From positions 117,173 through 181,172 of the forward strand of contig CADBZW010000001.1 of NCBI GenBank assembly GCA_902799345.1: 64,000 nucleotides of DNA. Reading direction: 5' to 3'. Shown here piece after piece: positions 26,719 to 34,222 of this stretch. The DNA comes from an uncultured Bacteroidia bacterium (GTDB lineage Bacteria; Bacteroidota; Bacteroidia; Bacteroidales; F082). Made by a program: the position numbers and the translations under genes. How positions within the stretch are numbered: position 1 is the stretch's first letter; every line of letters starts with the position of its first letter. The notes under the pieces are model-generated. The model saw only the letters and a program-made list of their open reading frames with translations. It was not told the origin of the DNA and did no database searches.

Positions 26719-26726
26719 CAAATATA
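26719..26726 (-). promoter_or_regulatory. -7 box of the three-gene T9SS cargo operon
   Basis: Minus-strand TATATTTG, about 110 bases upstream of the first start codon at 26610. No clear TTTG -33 element at the usual spacing. Confidence 0.55.
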
Positions 26727-26769
26727 CAAAAAATCTTTGAATGATAGAAATTTTGGGCAAAAAAAATCG

Positions 26770-26799
26770 AAAAAAAGTGGCCAAGCGACCACTTTTTTT
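26770..26799 (-). terminator. Terminator at the end of the rnf operon
   Basis: Stem AAAAAAAGTGG / CCACTTTTTTT with an 8-base loop. It is A-rich before and T-rich after on both strands, so it can act in both directions; on the minus strand it lies about 120 bases after the rnfA stop. Confidence 0.85.
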
Positions 26800-26920
26800 C
26801 GTCATGCATGATGATGTTATTTTTGTTATTCTTTCACCACCTTCTTCACGCATTTACGTCCCTGGGACGTAGTAGATTAAGCAGGCGGTTTTACCCCCTG
26901 CTTTTACAAGTAGTATAGGG

Positions 26921-27520
26921 TCACACAATCCCCGTAAATCCCATGAACGCCAAGGCCAAGATGCCGGCGGTGATCAGGGCGATAGGCGTGCCTTTCATGC
27001 CCTTCGGGGCTTCCATCAGGTCGATGTGCTCACGGATGCCGGCGAAGATAATCAACGCCATGGCGAAACCGAGGGCGATGCCGACGGCATAGACGATCGA
27101 CTCGCCGAGGCTCAGCATGTGGGCCACGCCACCATAGTTGAACTCCTTGGTGACCACGGTCAGCGCCACGCCGAGGACGGCGCAGTTGGTCGTAATCAGC
27201 GGCAGGAACACGCCCAAGGCGGTGTAGAGCGACGGACTGATTTTCTTCAGGATAATCTCCACCATCTGCACCAAGGCGGCGATGATGAGGATGAAGGCGA
27301 TGGTCTGCAAGAAGGTCAGCTTCAACGGAATCAGGATGTACTGGTTCGTCAGCCATGTCACGAGGGTGGCCAGGGTCATCACGAAGATGACGGCGGCGCC
27401 CATACCCAATGCAGTGGAGGTCTTCTTAGAAGTGCCCAAGAAGGGGCAGATGCCCAGGAACTGGGAGAAGATCACGTTGTTGACCAAGATGGTCGATAAG
27501 ATAATGATGAGGTATTTCAT
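26921..27520 (-). CDS. rnfA: Rnf complex subunit RnfA
   Basis: A 199-residue membrane subunit of the Rnf complex, which couples electron flow between ferredoxin and NAD to Na+ or H+ transport. Six transmembrane helices are visible and the family signatures are present (VNNVIFSQFLGICPFLG near residues 13-30, ITTNCAVLGVAL near 110). The short Cys-containing motifs in the two halves hold the [2Fe-2S] cluster shared with RnfE. It is the last gene of the operon, 3 bases after rnfE, and is followed by a terminator. Confidence 0.96.
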   Translation of the reverse strand: MKYLIIILSTILVNNVIFSQFLGICPFLGTSKKTSTALGMGAAVIFVMTLATLVTWLTNQYILIPLKLTFLQTIAFILIIAALVQMVEIILKKISPSLYTALGVFLPLITTNCAVLGVALTVVTKEFNYGGVAHMLSLGESIVYAVGIALGFAMALIIFAGIREHIDLMEAPKGMKGTPIALITAGILALAFMGFTGIV

Positions 27521-27523
27521 GGC

Positions 27524-28117
27524 TTAGTGACTTTCTTTTTTGAGTTTGTTGACGATAGCGATAACGAAGCCGAGGCAGATGAAGGCGCCAGGAGGCAGGA
27601 TGAACACCAAGATGTTGGCCGTCTCGGGCAGGATGGTGAGACCGAAGATGGAGCCACTGCCCAGAAACTCACGGAGGCAGCCGAGCAGCGTCAGGGCGAG
27701 GGTGAAGCCCAGGCCCATGCCGAGACCGTCCAAGAACGAAGGCCACACAGGGTTCTTCGAGGCGAAGGCCTCAGCGCGACCCAGCACGATGCAGTTCACC
27801 ACGATGAGGGGGATGAACAAGCCGAGGGTCTCATAGATGTCGGGCACATAGGCCTGCATGACGAGTTGCACCACCGTCACAAACGAGGCGATGACCACGA
27901 TGAAGCAGGGGATACGCACCTTGTCGGGGATGAAGCCCTTCAGCAAGGAGATGAAAATGTTCGACAGCACCAGCACGAAGGTGGTGGCCAAGCCCATCGA
28001 CATGCCGTTGATGGCACTGGTGGTCGTTGCCAAGGTCGGGCAGCAGCCCAATAGCAGCACCAGGATGGGGTTTTCTTTGATGAGGCCTTTGGTAAAGGTT
28101 TGCAGGTTGTTACTCAT
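27524..28117 (-). CDS. rnfE: Rnf complex subunit RnfE
   Basis: A 197-residue membrane subunit with about six helices, homologous to RnfA and packing against it. Signatures are GLIKENPILVLLLGCCPTLA (~9-28) and VVNCIVLGRAEAFASKNP (~105-122). ATG at 28117 (MSNNLQTFTKG) is chosen over an upstream in-frame start because it fits the family N-terminus; it overlaps the end of rnfG by 8 bases. Confidence 0.95.
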   Translation of the reverse strand: MSNNLQTFTKGLIKENPILVLLLGCCPTLATTTSAINGMSMGLATTFVLVLSNIFISLLKGFIPDKVRIPCFIVVIASFVTVVQLVMQAYVPDIYETLGLFIPLIVVNCIVLGRAEAFASKNPVWPSFLDGLGMGLGFTLALTLLGCLREFLGSGSIFGLTILPETANILVFILPPGAFICLGFVIAIVNKLKKESH

Positions 28118-28781
28118 TGCTTTGTCCTCCTTCCGTTTCATTGTTCTCCTCGGCAGGAGCCTCTTCCATGACGGGAGCTGCTTCCTTGGCGGGAGCGTTG
28201 TTCATGAATTGTGCCTTATTGGCCATGAAGGCTTGGTATGCCTTGTCGACCGCCTTCGAGAACGCTCTCGAGGTGATGGTGGCCGCGGTGATGGCGTCGA
28301 CGTCGCCGCCGTCTTTGGTGACGGTCAGTTTATACGATGCGGGGTTCTTGTCGACGAACTGGTCCTTGAACTTGCCGGTCATGTTGGCGCCGAGGCCAGG
28401 GGTCTCAGCGTGCGACAGCACCGACGTGCCTTTGATGGTACCGTCGGCGAGGAAGCCGACCATCATGTCGATCTTGCCGCCGAAGCCGCCTTCGCTGGTC
28501 TTCACGGCAGCGCCTTTGAAGTTGCCATTGGCGTCGTAGGCGAGGTTGCAGGGGAAGGTCAAGTCGACACCTTCGTAGTTGAATTGCATCGTGTCGGCCT
28601 TGTAGGTGACATCCTCCAAAGGCAGCACGGCTTTGATGGCAGCCTCGTTCTTTTTCTGGTCGACTTCAGCGATGGCGTCTTTGGTTACGCCATACACCAA
28701 GCCGAGCACGCCACCCGACACCGCTGCGATGACGAGCAGGGCGACGAGCATATTAATCAATGTGGATGGTTTCTTTGCCAT
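28110..28781 (-). CDS. rnfG: Rnf complex subunit RnfG
   Basis: A 223-residue subunit with one N-terminal helix (LINMLVALLVIAAVSGGVLGL) and a periplasmic FMN-binding domain. The flavin is expected to be esterified to a Thr in DAITAATITSRAF (~163-175), the local version of the SGATxTS motif; Ala replaces Gly there. SHAETPGLG (~123-131) is also typical. A C-terminal extension of ~30 residues rich in Ala, Pro and Glu is not part of the core fold. The gene lies 5 bases after rnfD. Confidence 0.94.
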   Translation of the reverse strand: MAKKPSTLINMLVALLVIAAVSGGVLGLVYGVTKDAIAEVDQKKNEAAIKAVLPLEDVTYKADTMQFNYEGVDLTFPCNLAYDANGNFKGAAVKTSEGGFGGKIDMMVGFLADGTIKGTSVLSHAETPGLGANMTGKFKDQFVDKNPASYKLTVTKDGGDVDAITAATITSRAFSKAVDKAYQAFMANKAQFMNNAPAKEAAPVMEEAPAEENNETEGGQSNE

Positions 28782-28786
28782 GGCGA

Positions 28787-29782
28787 TTACTTTTTAGAGG
28801 GTTTGACGACACCGAACACCTGGGGCTTGAAGGCCTTGTTGATGAGCGGCGTTAAAGCATTCATAATCAAGATGGCGAACGACACGCCCTCGGGGTAGGC
28901 GCCCCACAGACGTATCACCACGGTGATGACACCGATGCCGAAACCGAAGAGGAGCTTGCCTTGCGTCGTCATCGGCGAGGTCACCATGTCGGTAGCCATG
29001 AAGAAGGCACCGAGGATGAGACCGCCGTAGACGAGATGGTATGTCGGGGCGATGTACTGCGTCGGGTCGATGAGGTAGCAGATACCCGTGAAGACGAACA
29101 CGGTGAGCAGGATGCTCAGTGGCGTCCAGATGTCGATGACCTTACGGCAGATAAGGTAGATAGCACCAAGCAGCAGGGCGATGGCGCAGACTTCACCGAA
29201 GGCACCGCCACGGTTGCCTAAAACCATGTCCAAGAACTGCATGTCGCCAGCTTCGGCCAACGAGCCAACGCCGGCTTCTTTCAGGATGCCGAGCGGGGTG
29301 GGACCCGTGACGGCGTCGGCGAAGAAGCCTTTGTCAAAGATGGGCTGGGCCTGCGGCCAGGTAGTCATGGCGGTCGGGAACGACACGAGCATGAACACAC
29401 GGCCTACCAAAGCAGGGTTGAAGGGGTTCTTGCCCAAGCCACCGAAGGCCATCTTGCCGATGCCGATGGCGACGACGCTACCCACGATGGCCATCCAGAT
29501 GGGAAGGTTGGCGGGCACGTTGAAGGCCAGCAGCACACCCGTCAGCGCGGCAGAGCCATCGTTGATGGTCAAGGGGCCTTTGATGAGGAATTTCTGAATG
29601 AGCCATTCGGTTAGCATGCAGGTGGCCACCGTGATCACCGTCAGGCGGAGGGCATACCAGCCGAAATAGTAAATGGCCACAAGCAAGGCGGGAACCAAGG
29701 CGAGGAGCACACGATACATGATCTTCCTCGTGTTTTCCGTCGAATGCACATGCGGCGAACCGGATATTGTATACTTATTCAT
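28787..29782 (-). CDS. rnfD: Rnf complex subunit RnfD
   Basis: A 331-residue polytopic membrane subunit. Family signatures are SGSPHVHSTENTRKIM at the N-terminus, DGSAALTGVLLAFNVP (~75-90), GKNPFNPALVGRVFMLVSFP (~118-137) and SFPTAMTTWP, where a Thr carries the covalent FMN. Nine or so hydrophobic segments are visible. The gene begins 139 bases after rnfC; that gap contains a heptanucleotide repeat. Confidence 0.95.
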   Translation of the reverse strand: MNKYTISGSPHVHSTENTRKIMYRVLLALVPALLVAIYYFGWYALRLTVITVATCMLTEWLIQKFLIKGPLTINDGSAALTGVLLAFNVPANLPIWMAIVGSVVAIGIGKMAFGGLGKNPFNPALVGRVFMLVSFPTAMTTWPQAQPIFDKGFFADAVTGPTPLGILKEAGVGSLAEAGDMQFLDMVLGNRGGAFGEVCAIALLLGAIYLICRKVIDIWTPLSILLTVFVFTGICYLIDPTQYIAPTYHLVYGGLILGAFFMATDMVTSPMTTQGKLLFGFGIGVITVVIRLWGAYPEGVSFAILIMNALTPLINKAFKPQVFGVVKPSKK

Positions 29783-29921
29783 TGTTGAATTGTTGATTGT
29801 TTAATCGTTTAATTGTTTGGCTTTCAGCTTTAACTTCGTTGAATCTTCGATTTCAGCAATCAGCTTTCAGCAAGTGTTGACTTGGCTGATAGCTGATAGC
29901 TGATGGCTGATGGCTGATAGC
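29783..29921. repeat. Low-complexity spacer with heptanucleotide tandem repeat between rnfC and rnfD
   Basis: Five tandem 7-base units GCTGATA/GCTGATG run from 29885 to 29919, right up to the rnfC stop. The other half (29783-29820) is T/G-rich with TTGTTGATTGTTTAATCG-like text, similar to the spacer at 54421-54480. It interrupts an otherwise tight operon. Confidence 0.8.
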
Positions 29922-31277
29922 TTATTTCTGATTACGCGCACGGATGATGGCGCCAGTCTTGGCCTTGCCGTAACGGATGTAGTCCAGCAGCGGGATGTTG
30001 GCGGGACAGGTGAACTCGCAGGAACCGCATTCGATGCAGTCCATGATATGGTTGCTCTCGGTCTCGTCGAAGTTGTTCTGCTTGGCTAGCTTGTGGAGCA
30101 AGAACGGCTGCAAGCTCATGGGACAGGCGCCGGCGCAGCGACCACAGCGGATGCAGTTGGTCTGGCGACGGTCTTGTGCCTCGTCTAATGTCATCAGCAG
30201 GATGCCCGACGTGCCTTTCATGGTGGGGAAGCTGGTCACAGAGACCGACTTGCCCATCATAGGACCGCCGTTGATGACGTCGGTGATGCCTTCGGGCAGA
30301 CCGCCAGCGGCCTCGATAAGGAGGTCGGCAGGCACGCCGAAACGGCAACGGAAGTTACTAGGCTTCTTGACGGACTTACCCGTGACGGTGACGATGCGCT
30401 CGATGAGGGGCTTGTTCTTCTGCACGGCTTCGTAGACGGCGTAGGTCGAGGCCACGTTGACGACGACGCAACCCGTCTCGATGGGCAGCTTGCCCGACGG
30501 CACCTCGCGTCCCGTGATGGCCTTGATGATCTGTTTCTCGCCGCCTTGCGGGTACTTGGTCTTCAGGGGCTGCACCTCGATGCCGGAGTACAGGTCCTTA
30601 TGCTCGTTGATGGTCTTGTCGAGTAGTTCGATGGCCTTCATCTTGTTGGTCTCGATGCCGATGATGCCCTTGTCGGTGTTGACGGCCTTCATCAGAATCT
30701 TGACGCCCATGAGGAACTCCTGTGTCTTCTCCAGGAGGAGGCGGTAGTCGCAGGTCAGGTATGGCTCGCATTCGGCTGCGTTGATGATGACGTATTCGGC
30801 TTTCTTGCCTTCGGGCACCATCAGCTTGACGTGGGTGGGGAAGGTGGCGCCGCCCATGCCGACGATGCCGCATTCCTTCACCTTGTCGATGATCTGCTTG
30901 GAGTCCAACTTGATGTCGGTGATGAGTTCGTCGGTGTTGATGACACCTTCAACCCATTCGTCTTGCTCTTCACGGTCGATGAAGACGGCGGGCTTGTAAT
31001 ATCCCGTGTGGTCCATCACCACGTCGACCTTGGCTACGGTGCCAGTGGCGGGCGAGTGGACGTTGGCCGAGATGAAGCCTTTGGCCGTGCCGATGAGTTG
31101 ACCCGTCAGCACGCGGTCGCCTTTGTTGACGATGCATTCAGCCGGTGCGCCGAGGCATTGTCCCAGCGGGACGATGATCTGCTTGGGCATCGGGAAGTCT
31201 TGTATGGGCAGGTCGGCCGAGAGTTTGTTCTCTTCGGGATGCACGCCGCCCTTATGGAAAGTCTTTATCGGGTTCAT
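29922..31277 (-). CDS. rnfC: Rnf complex subunit RnfC
   Basis: A 451-residue peripheral subunit that binds NADH, FMN and two [4Fe-4S] clusters. The N-terminal domain has the KFxGGVHPEENK-like start (FHKGGVHPEENKLSADLPI), the NADH/FMN region has GIVGMGGATFPTHVKL (~138-153) and NAAECEPYLTCDYRLLLE (~165-182), and the C-terminal ferredoxin part carries CIRCGRCAGACP (~370) and CIECGSCEFTCP (~409). It overlaps rnfB by 4 bases (ATGA), so the two are translationally coupled. Confidence 0.96.
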   Translation of the reverse strand: MNPIKTFHKGGVHPEENKLSADLPIQDFPMPKQIIVPLGQCLGAPAECIVNKGDRVLTGQLIGTAKGFISANVHSPATGTVAKVDVVMDHTGYYKPAVFIDREEQDEWVEGVINTDELITDIKLDSKQIIDKVKECGIVGMGGATFPTHVKLMVPEGKKAEYVIINAAECEPYLTCDYRLLLEKTQEFLMGVKILMKAVNTDKGIIGIETNKMKAIELLDKTINEHKDLYSGIEVQPLKTKYPQGGEKQIIKAITGREVPSGKLPIETGCVVVNVASTYAVYEAVQKNKPLIERIVTVTGKSVKKPSNFRCRFGVPADLLIEAAGGLPEGITDVINGGPMMGKSVSVTSFPTMKGTSGILLMTLDEAQDRRQTNCIRCGRCAGACPMSLQPFLLHKLAKQNNFDETESNHIMDCIECGSCEFTCPANIPLLDYIRYGKAKTGAIIRARNQK

Positions 31278-32218
31278 GCTGTGACGGTGTTTTCGGGTTT
31301 GACTTCAGTTTTCACCTCGACGGGTTGTGCCTCGGGTTTGGGTTGAGGCTTCACTGCGGGCTCGGCACCTTGCAGGGCGGGAGCCTCCGGCTTGGGTGCC
31401 GGGAAGTTGACGGCGTGGATGCTGCCACGAGGACATACCTTGGCGCACTTGCCGCAGGCCTTGCACTTGGCCGGGTCGATGTAGGCCAGGTTGCCGCGCA
31501 TCTCGATGGCCTCGAAGGGGCATTCCTTCAGGCATTTCTGGCAGCCGATGCAGCCCACCGAGCAGTTCTTTGTGACCAAAGCACCCTTGTCGGTGTTGAC
31601 GCAGCACACGTAGACGCGACGGTCTTTCTTGCCACGCGGACGCACCTCAATGATGCCACGCGGGCAGGTGCGGGCGCACACGCCGCAACCCACGCACTTG
31701 TCGGGGTCGACGACAGGAAGCCGCGTCTCCTCGTCGATGTGCAGGGCATCGAAGTTACACTTCTTCACGCAGTCGCCGAGGCCGAGGCAGCCTTTCGAGC
31801 AGCCGCCTTCACCGGCATAGAGCGTGTTGGCGAAAGCGCAGATGTCAGCGCCTTCATAATGCACCTTGGCGGGCGAGTTCTTGCAACCGCCGTTGCAGCG
31901 CACCACAGCGATCTTGGGCTCGAAGGTGCCGGCGGTGAGGCCAAGGACGGCGGCCACCTTGCCCATGTCGGTGCCAGGGCAGGCCAAACCGTCGATGTTG
32001 CCTTTCTCTGCTGCTTGCTTCACGCAGGCTTCGGCCAAGGCACGGCAGCCCGCAAAGCCGCAGCCACCACAGTTGGCGCCGGGCAAGCAAGCCTCCGCTT
32101 CATCAATCAGCGGGTTCTCTTCCACCTTGAACTTCTGTGCCACAAAGTACAGAATCACGGCAAGGATGCCGCCCAGGATTCCGAGAACCACTAAGGAAAT
32201 TAGTAAAATCTTACTCAT
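31274..32218 (-). CDS. rnfB: Rnf complex subunit RnfB, long ferredoxin-rich form
   Basis: A 314-residue membrane-anchored iron-sulfur subunit that takes electrons from ferredoxin. One N-terminal helix (ILLISLVVLGILGGILAVIL) is followed by the RnfB-specific cluster motif CGGCGFAGC with a distal Cys, then four further Cys motifs: CSKGCLGLGDCVKKC, CVGCGVCARTC, CSVGCIGCQKCLKEC and CKACGKCAKVC. The last ~40 residues are Pro/Ala/Glu-rich and end ENTVTA. This multi-cluster form is the one seen in Bacteroidota and clostridia, longer than the two-ferredoxin proteobacterial form. Confidence 0.95.
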   Translation of the reverse strand: MSKILLISLVVLGILGGILAVILYFVAQKFKVEENPLIDEAEACLPGANCGGCGFAGCRALAEACVKQAAEKGNIDGLACPGTDMGKVAAVLGLTAGTFEPKIAVVRCNGGCKNSPAKVHYEGADICAFANTLYAGEGGCSKGCLGLGDCVKKCNFDALHIDEETRLPVVDPDKCVGCGVCARTCPRGIIEVRPRGKKDRRVYVCCVNTDKGALVTKNCSVGCIGCQKCLKECPFEAIEMRGNLAYIDPAKCKACGKCAKVCPRGSIHAVNFPAPKPEAPALQGAEPAVKPQPKPEAQPVEVKTEVKPENTVTA

Positions 32219-32259
32219 TAGTATAGAATTTTGAGTTTGTTTTCAAGGATTAGAACCTG

Positions 32260-32290
32260 CAAAAATACGGAAACTCCTTTTTTCGTCAAA
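32260..32290 (-). promoter_or_regulatory. Promoter of rnfBCDGEA
   Basis: Minus-strand TTTG (32287-32290), a 19-base spacer, then TATTTTTG (32260-32267). This is the best match to the Bacteroidota -33/-7 promoter in the window, about 42 bases before the rnfB start. Confidence 0.75.
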
Positions 32291-32358
32291 GGATTTTTTT
32301 TGTTTTTTGAAATGGAATAGGTTTCTTCGCATTTTGAAGGCATAGATAGGCTCTCTCC

Positions 32359-32427
32359 GCAGCCCATGTCATACCGACCGACGAAGGAGGAAGTGTATCT
32401 ATGGGCTGCTCCGTTCGGTATGACATG
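32359..32427. repeat. Dispersed hairpin element, copy 1
   Basis: Two interleaved inverted repeats: GCAGCCCAT (32359-32367) with ATGGGCTGC (32401-32409), and CATGTCATACCGA (32365-32377) with TCGGTATGACATG (32415-32427). A second copy at 52491-52562 keeps the CATGTCATACCGA and GTATCTATG parts but has a different, still perfectly paired, first stem. It sits between rseC and the rnfB promoter. Confidence 0.85.
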
Positions 32428-32430
32428 CCT

Positions 32431-32853
32431 TCAAAAAGCTTCGATGGTATAATCGAATTGTTTCCTAAGTTTGTCGCGCTTTAGGTAAAGCACAATATAA
32501 TAAGGTACGAGCGCCACGATACTGATGAGGGCGGCGAGGCCTTCGTTGACGCCGAGTCCGAGGCAGGCGAACAGCACGGCCAGCAACAGCAGAATCGGGA
32601 TGAGATACGCCAATACCGCAGCCTTGTTGCCTTGACCGATGGCCATCCTGACATTCACTTTTTGGCCAATGGCGAAGTCTTTGCCTTTAGGCCTCGGCAC
32701 GGTGAGGATTTTCTCAGCCTGCTCGCCCATGCCACAGGCGCTCTTGGCATGACAAGCGGCGCAGGCACTCTGCGCCAGTATCTTGATTTCCAGTTCGTCG
32801 TCGGTGATTTTAGTGACGACACCCTCGTGGGAGATGGTTTCTTCGTTTTTCAT
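32431..32853 (-). CDS. rseC: SoxR-reducing system protein RseC family
   Basis: A 140-residue RseC/MucC-family protein. The N-terminal part carries the conserved cysteines CAACHAKSACGMGE (~33-46) with a likely Fe-S or redox role, and the second half has two transmembrane helices (VLAYLIPILLLLAVLFACLG and LAALISIVALVPYYIVLYL). In proteobacteria RseC works with the Rnf-like RsxABCDGE complex to keep SoxR reduced; in Bacteroidota it is commonly the gene before rnfB, as here. SoxR itself is not in the window. It has its own promoter, separated from rnfB by 212 bases. Confidence 0.9.
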   Translation of the reverse strand: MKNEETISHEGVVTKITDDELEIKILAQSACAACHAKSACGMGEQAEKILTVPRPKGKDFAIGQKVNVRMAIGQGNKAAVLAYLIPILLLLAVLFACLGLGVNEGLAALISIVALVPYYIVLYLKRDKLRKQFDYTIEAF

Positions 32854-32857
32854 GCTG

Positions 32858-32865
32858 CAAAAATA
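32858..32865 (-). promoter_or_regulatory. -7 box of rseC, almost touching the start codon
   Basis: Minus-strand TATTTTTG ends only 4 bases before the ATG at 32853. At the usual distance of the transcription start the mRNA would begin at or next to the AUG, so the transcript may be leaderless. A TTGC about 18-19 bases upstream may be the -33 element. Confidence 0.55.
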
Positions 32866-32877
32866 CGTTTTTTAGGG

Positions 32878-32904
32878 TTTGTTGCAATAAAACCACTATT
32901 TTTG
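32878..32904 (+). promoter_or_regulatory. Promoter of the BrkB/flippase pair
   Basis: TATTTTTG (32897-32904) is 21 bases before the ATG; TTTG at 32878-32881 has a 15-base spacing, shorter than usual. It is divergent from the rseC promoter in a 72-base gap. Confidence 0.55.
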
Positions 32905-32925
32905 CAGGTTGAATTACTCGAAACG

Positions 32926-34218
32926 ATGTCCGAAGAACAAAAGAAAGAAGGCAAGCTGAAGTCATGGGTGCAGAAAAGAATCCAGGCTTTGAAGGATTGG
33001 TACCATAGGGACGATAACTTTCTGCGCTTGGTGCGTTTTCCTGGTACGAAATCGCCCCTTATGGACGTGTTGATTGATTTTTTCAAACTGTTCACCAAGG
33101 GCCGCACTGTCGACCGCGCCGCTGGCGTGGCGTTCAACTTCTTCGTGGCGCTGTTCCCCCTAATCCTCTTTTTCTTCACGCTGGTCCCCTATATTCCCAT
33201 TCCTCACCTCTACGAGCGTGTGATGATGGCTTTGGATGACTTTCTCGTCCCCTCTGGGACAATGGATTATGTGAAGGAAACCATCGACGTCATCATGAAC
33301 CAATCTCATGACGGGTTGCTGTCCATCAGTATTATCATGTGCTTGGTTTTCGGATCCAACGGCATCGTGGCGGTCTTCAACGGTTTTCGCAATGTTTATG
33401 CCAACTTCTTGACTGACAAGGGACTGAATTTGAAAGGTTGGCTAATGCAACGCCTTTTTGCCATCATCATGCTGATCGTCTTGGGCGCGCTGGTAGTGAT
33501 TTCGGTGTTGCTGATTTCGTTGGGTGGTATGGTGTTGAAATATCTTGTTACAAACGAAATTTTGGAAGGCGGCTCTTTCACTTTCTTCCTGTTCAGTGTG
33601 CTACGATGGGTAATCGGCGTTTTCGCCTTGAGTTTCGGCATTGCATTGCTATATTATTTCGGCAACGTCAAGTTCAAGGAACATTACCGTGTCGAGCGAA
33701 AACGGACAGGGCCGCACGGAGAGAAACGCTACCGCGATTTCGTTATCTTCAGTCCAGGTACCATTCTTGCCACCACCTTGTTTGTCTTGGGAACCGTGGG
33801 GTTCAACATATACATCTCCAACTTCTCGCGTTACAATGTGCTCTATGGCTCCATCGGTACGCTCATCATCCTATTGCTTTGGATTTGGGTGGTGGCCATC
33901 TTGATTTTGGCTGGCAACGACCTGAATTCGGGCATCCGCCGCAACGTCGACAGAACGAGTGATTCAGAGATTGCCAACCGTCGCCGCGATATCGTCATCG
34001 AAGACCTGAAGAAACATATCAAATCCTATCAGGAGGTTAATGATGACTATCAGCAAAGAATCGAAGTGCTTAGAAATAGAATCGAAGAACAGAGTGTGCT
34101 GATTCGGGATATGGAGGTGGAGGTTAAGAACAATAGGCTGATTATCAGGGCTTACGAGGAATATGTGGAGGCCGAGCGGAAACGCTCCGAAGAGGAATAT
34201 TCGATTTCTGAAAAATAG
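32926..34218 (+). CDS. YihY/BrkB-family membrane protein with coiled-coil tail
   Basis: A 430-residue integral membrane protein. The core (residues ~60-340) has six hydrophobic segments and BrkB family text (RAAGVAFNFFVALFPLILFF, SNGIVAVFNGFRNVY, FSPGTILATTLFVLGTVGFNIYI, YGSIGTLIILLLWIW). The last ~85 residues are strongly charged and predicted to form a coiled coil (IEDLKKHIKSYQEVNDDYQQ onward), a cytoplasmic extension not present in the minimal family. BrkB/YihY proteins were once called ribonuclease BN by error; their function is unsettled, with proposed transport roles. The next gene starts 4 bases after its stop. Confidence 0.88.
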   Translation: MSEEQKKEGKLKSWVQKRIQALKDWYHRDDNFLRLVRFPGTKSPLMDVLIDFFKLFTKGRTVDRAAGVAFNFFVALFPLILFFFTLVPYIPIPHLYERVMMALDDFLVPSGTMDYVKETIDVIMNQSHDGLLSISIIMCLVFGSNGIVAVFNGFRNVYANFLTDKGLNLKGWLMQRLFAIIMLIVLGALVVISVLLISLGGMVLKYLVTNEILEGGSFTFFLFSVLRWVIGVFALSFGIALLYYFGNVKFKEHYRVERKRTGPHGEKRYRDFVIFSPGTILATTLFVLGTVGFNIYISNFSRYNVLYGSIGTLIILLLWIWVVAILILAGNDLNSGIRRNVDRTSDSEIANRRRDIVIEDLKKHIKSYQEVNDDYQQRIEVLRNRIEEQSVLIRDMEVEVKNNRLIIRAYEEYVEAERKRSEEEYSISEK

Positions 34219-34222
34219 CATC

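Larger units (their letters stand above)
26611..26920. other. 310-base intergenic region between the Rnf operon end and the T9SS operon
   Basis: Contains, from right to left, two inverted repeats (AAGCAGG/CCTGCTT around 26879-26903 and TACGTCCC-T-GGGACGTA at 26855-26871), a terminator at 26770-26799, a -7 box at 26719-26726, and an AT-rich leader with the palindrome GCCTTTAAAAAGGC. No gene is seen. Confidence 0.7.

Noticed and set aside
26611-26853. N-terminal extension of the first T9SS operon gene
   Set aside because: The open frame continues upstream but crosses the -7 box and terminator, and the signal peptide begins at 26610.
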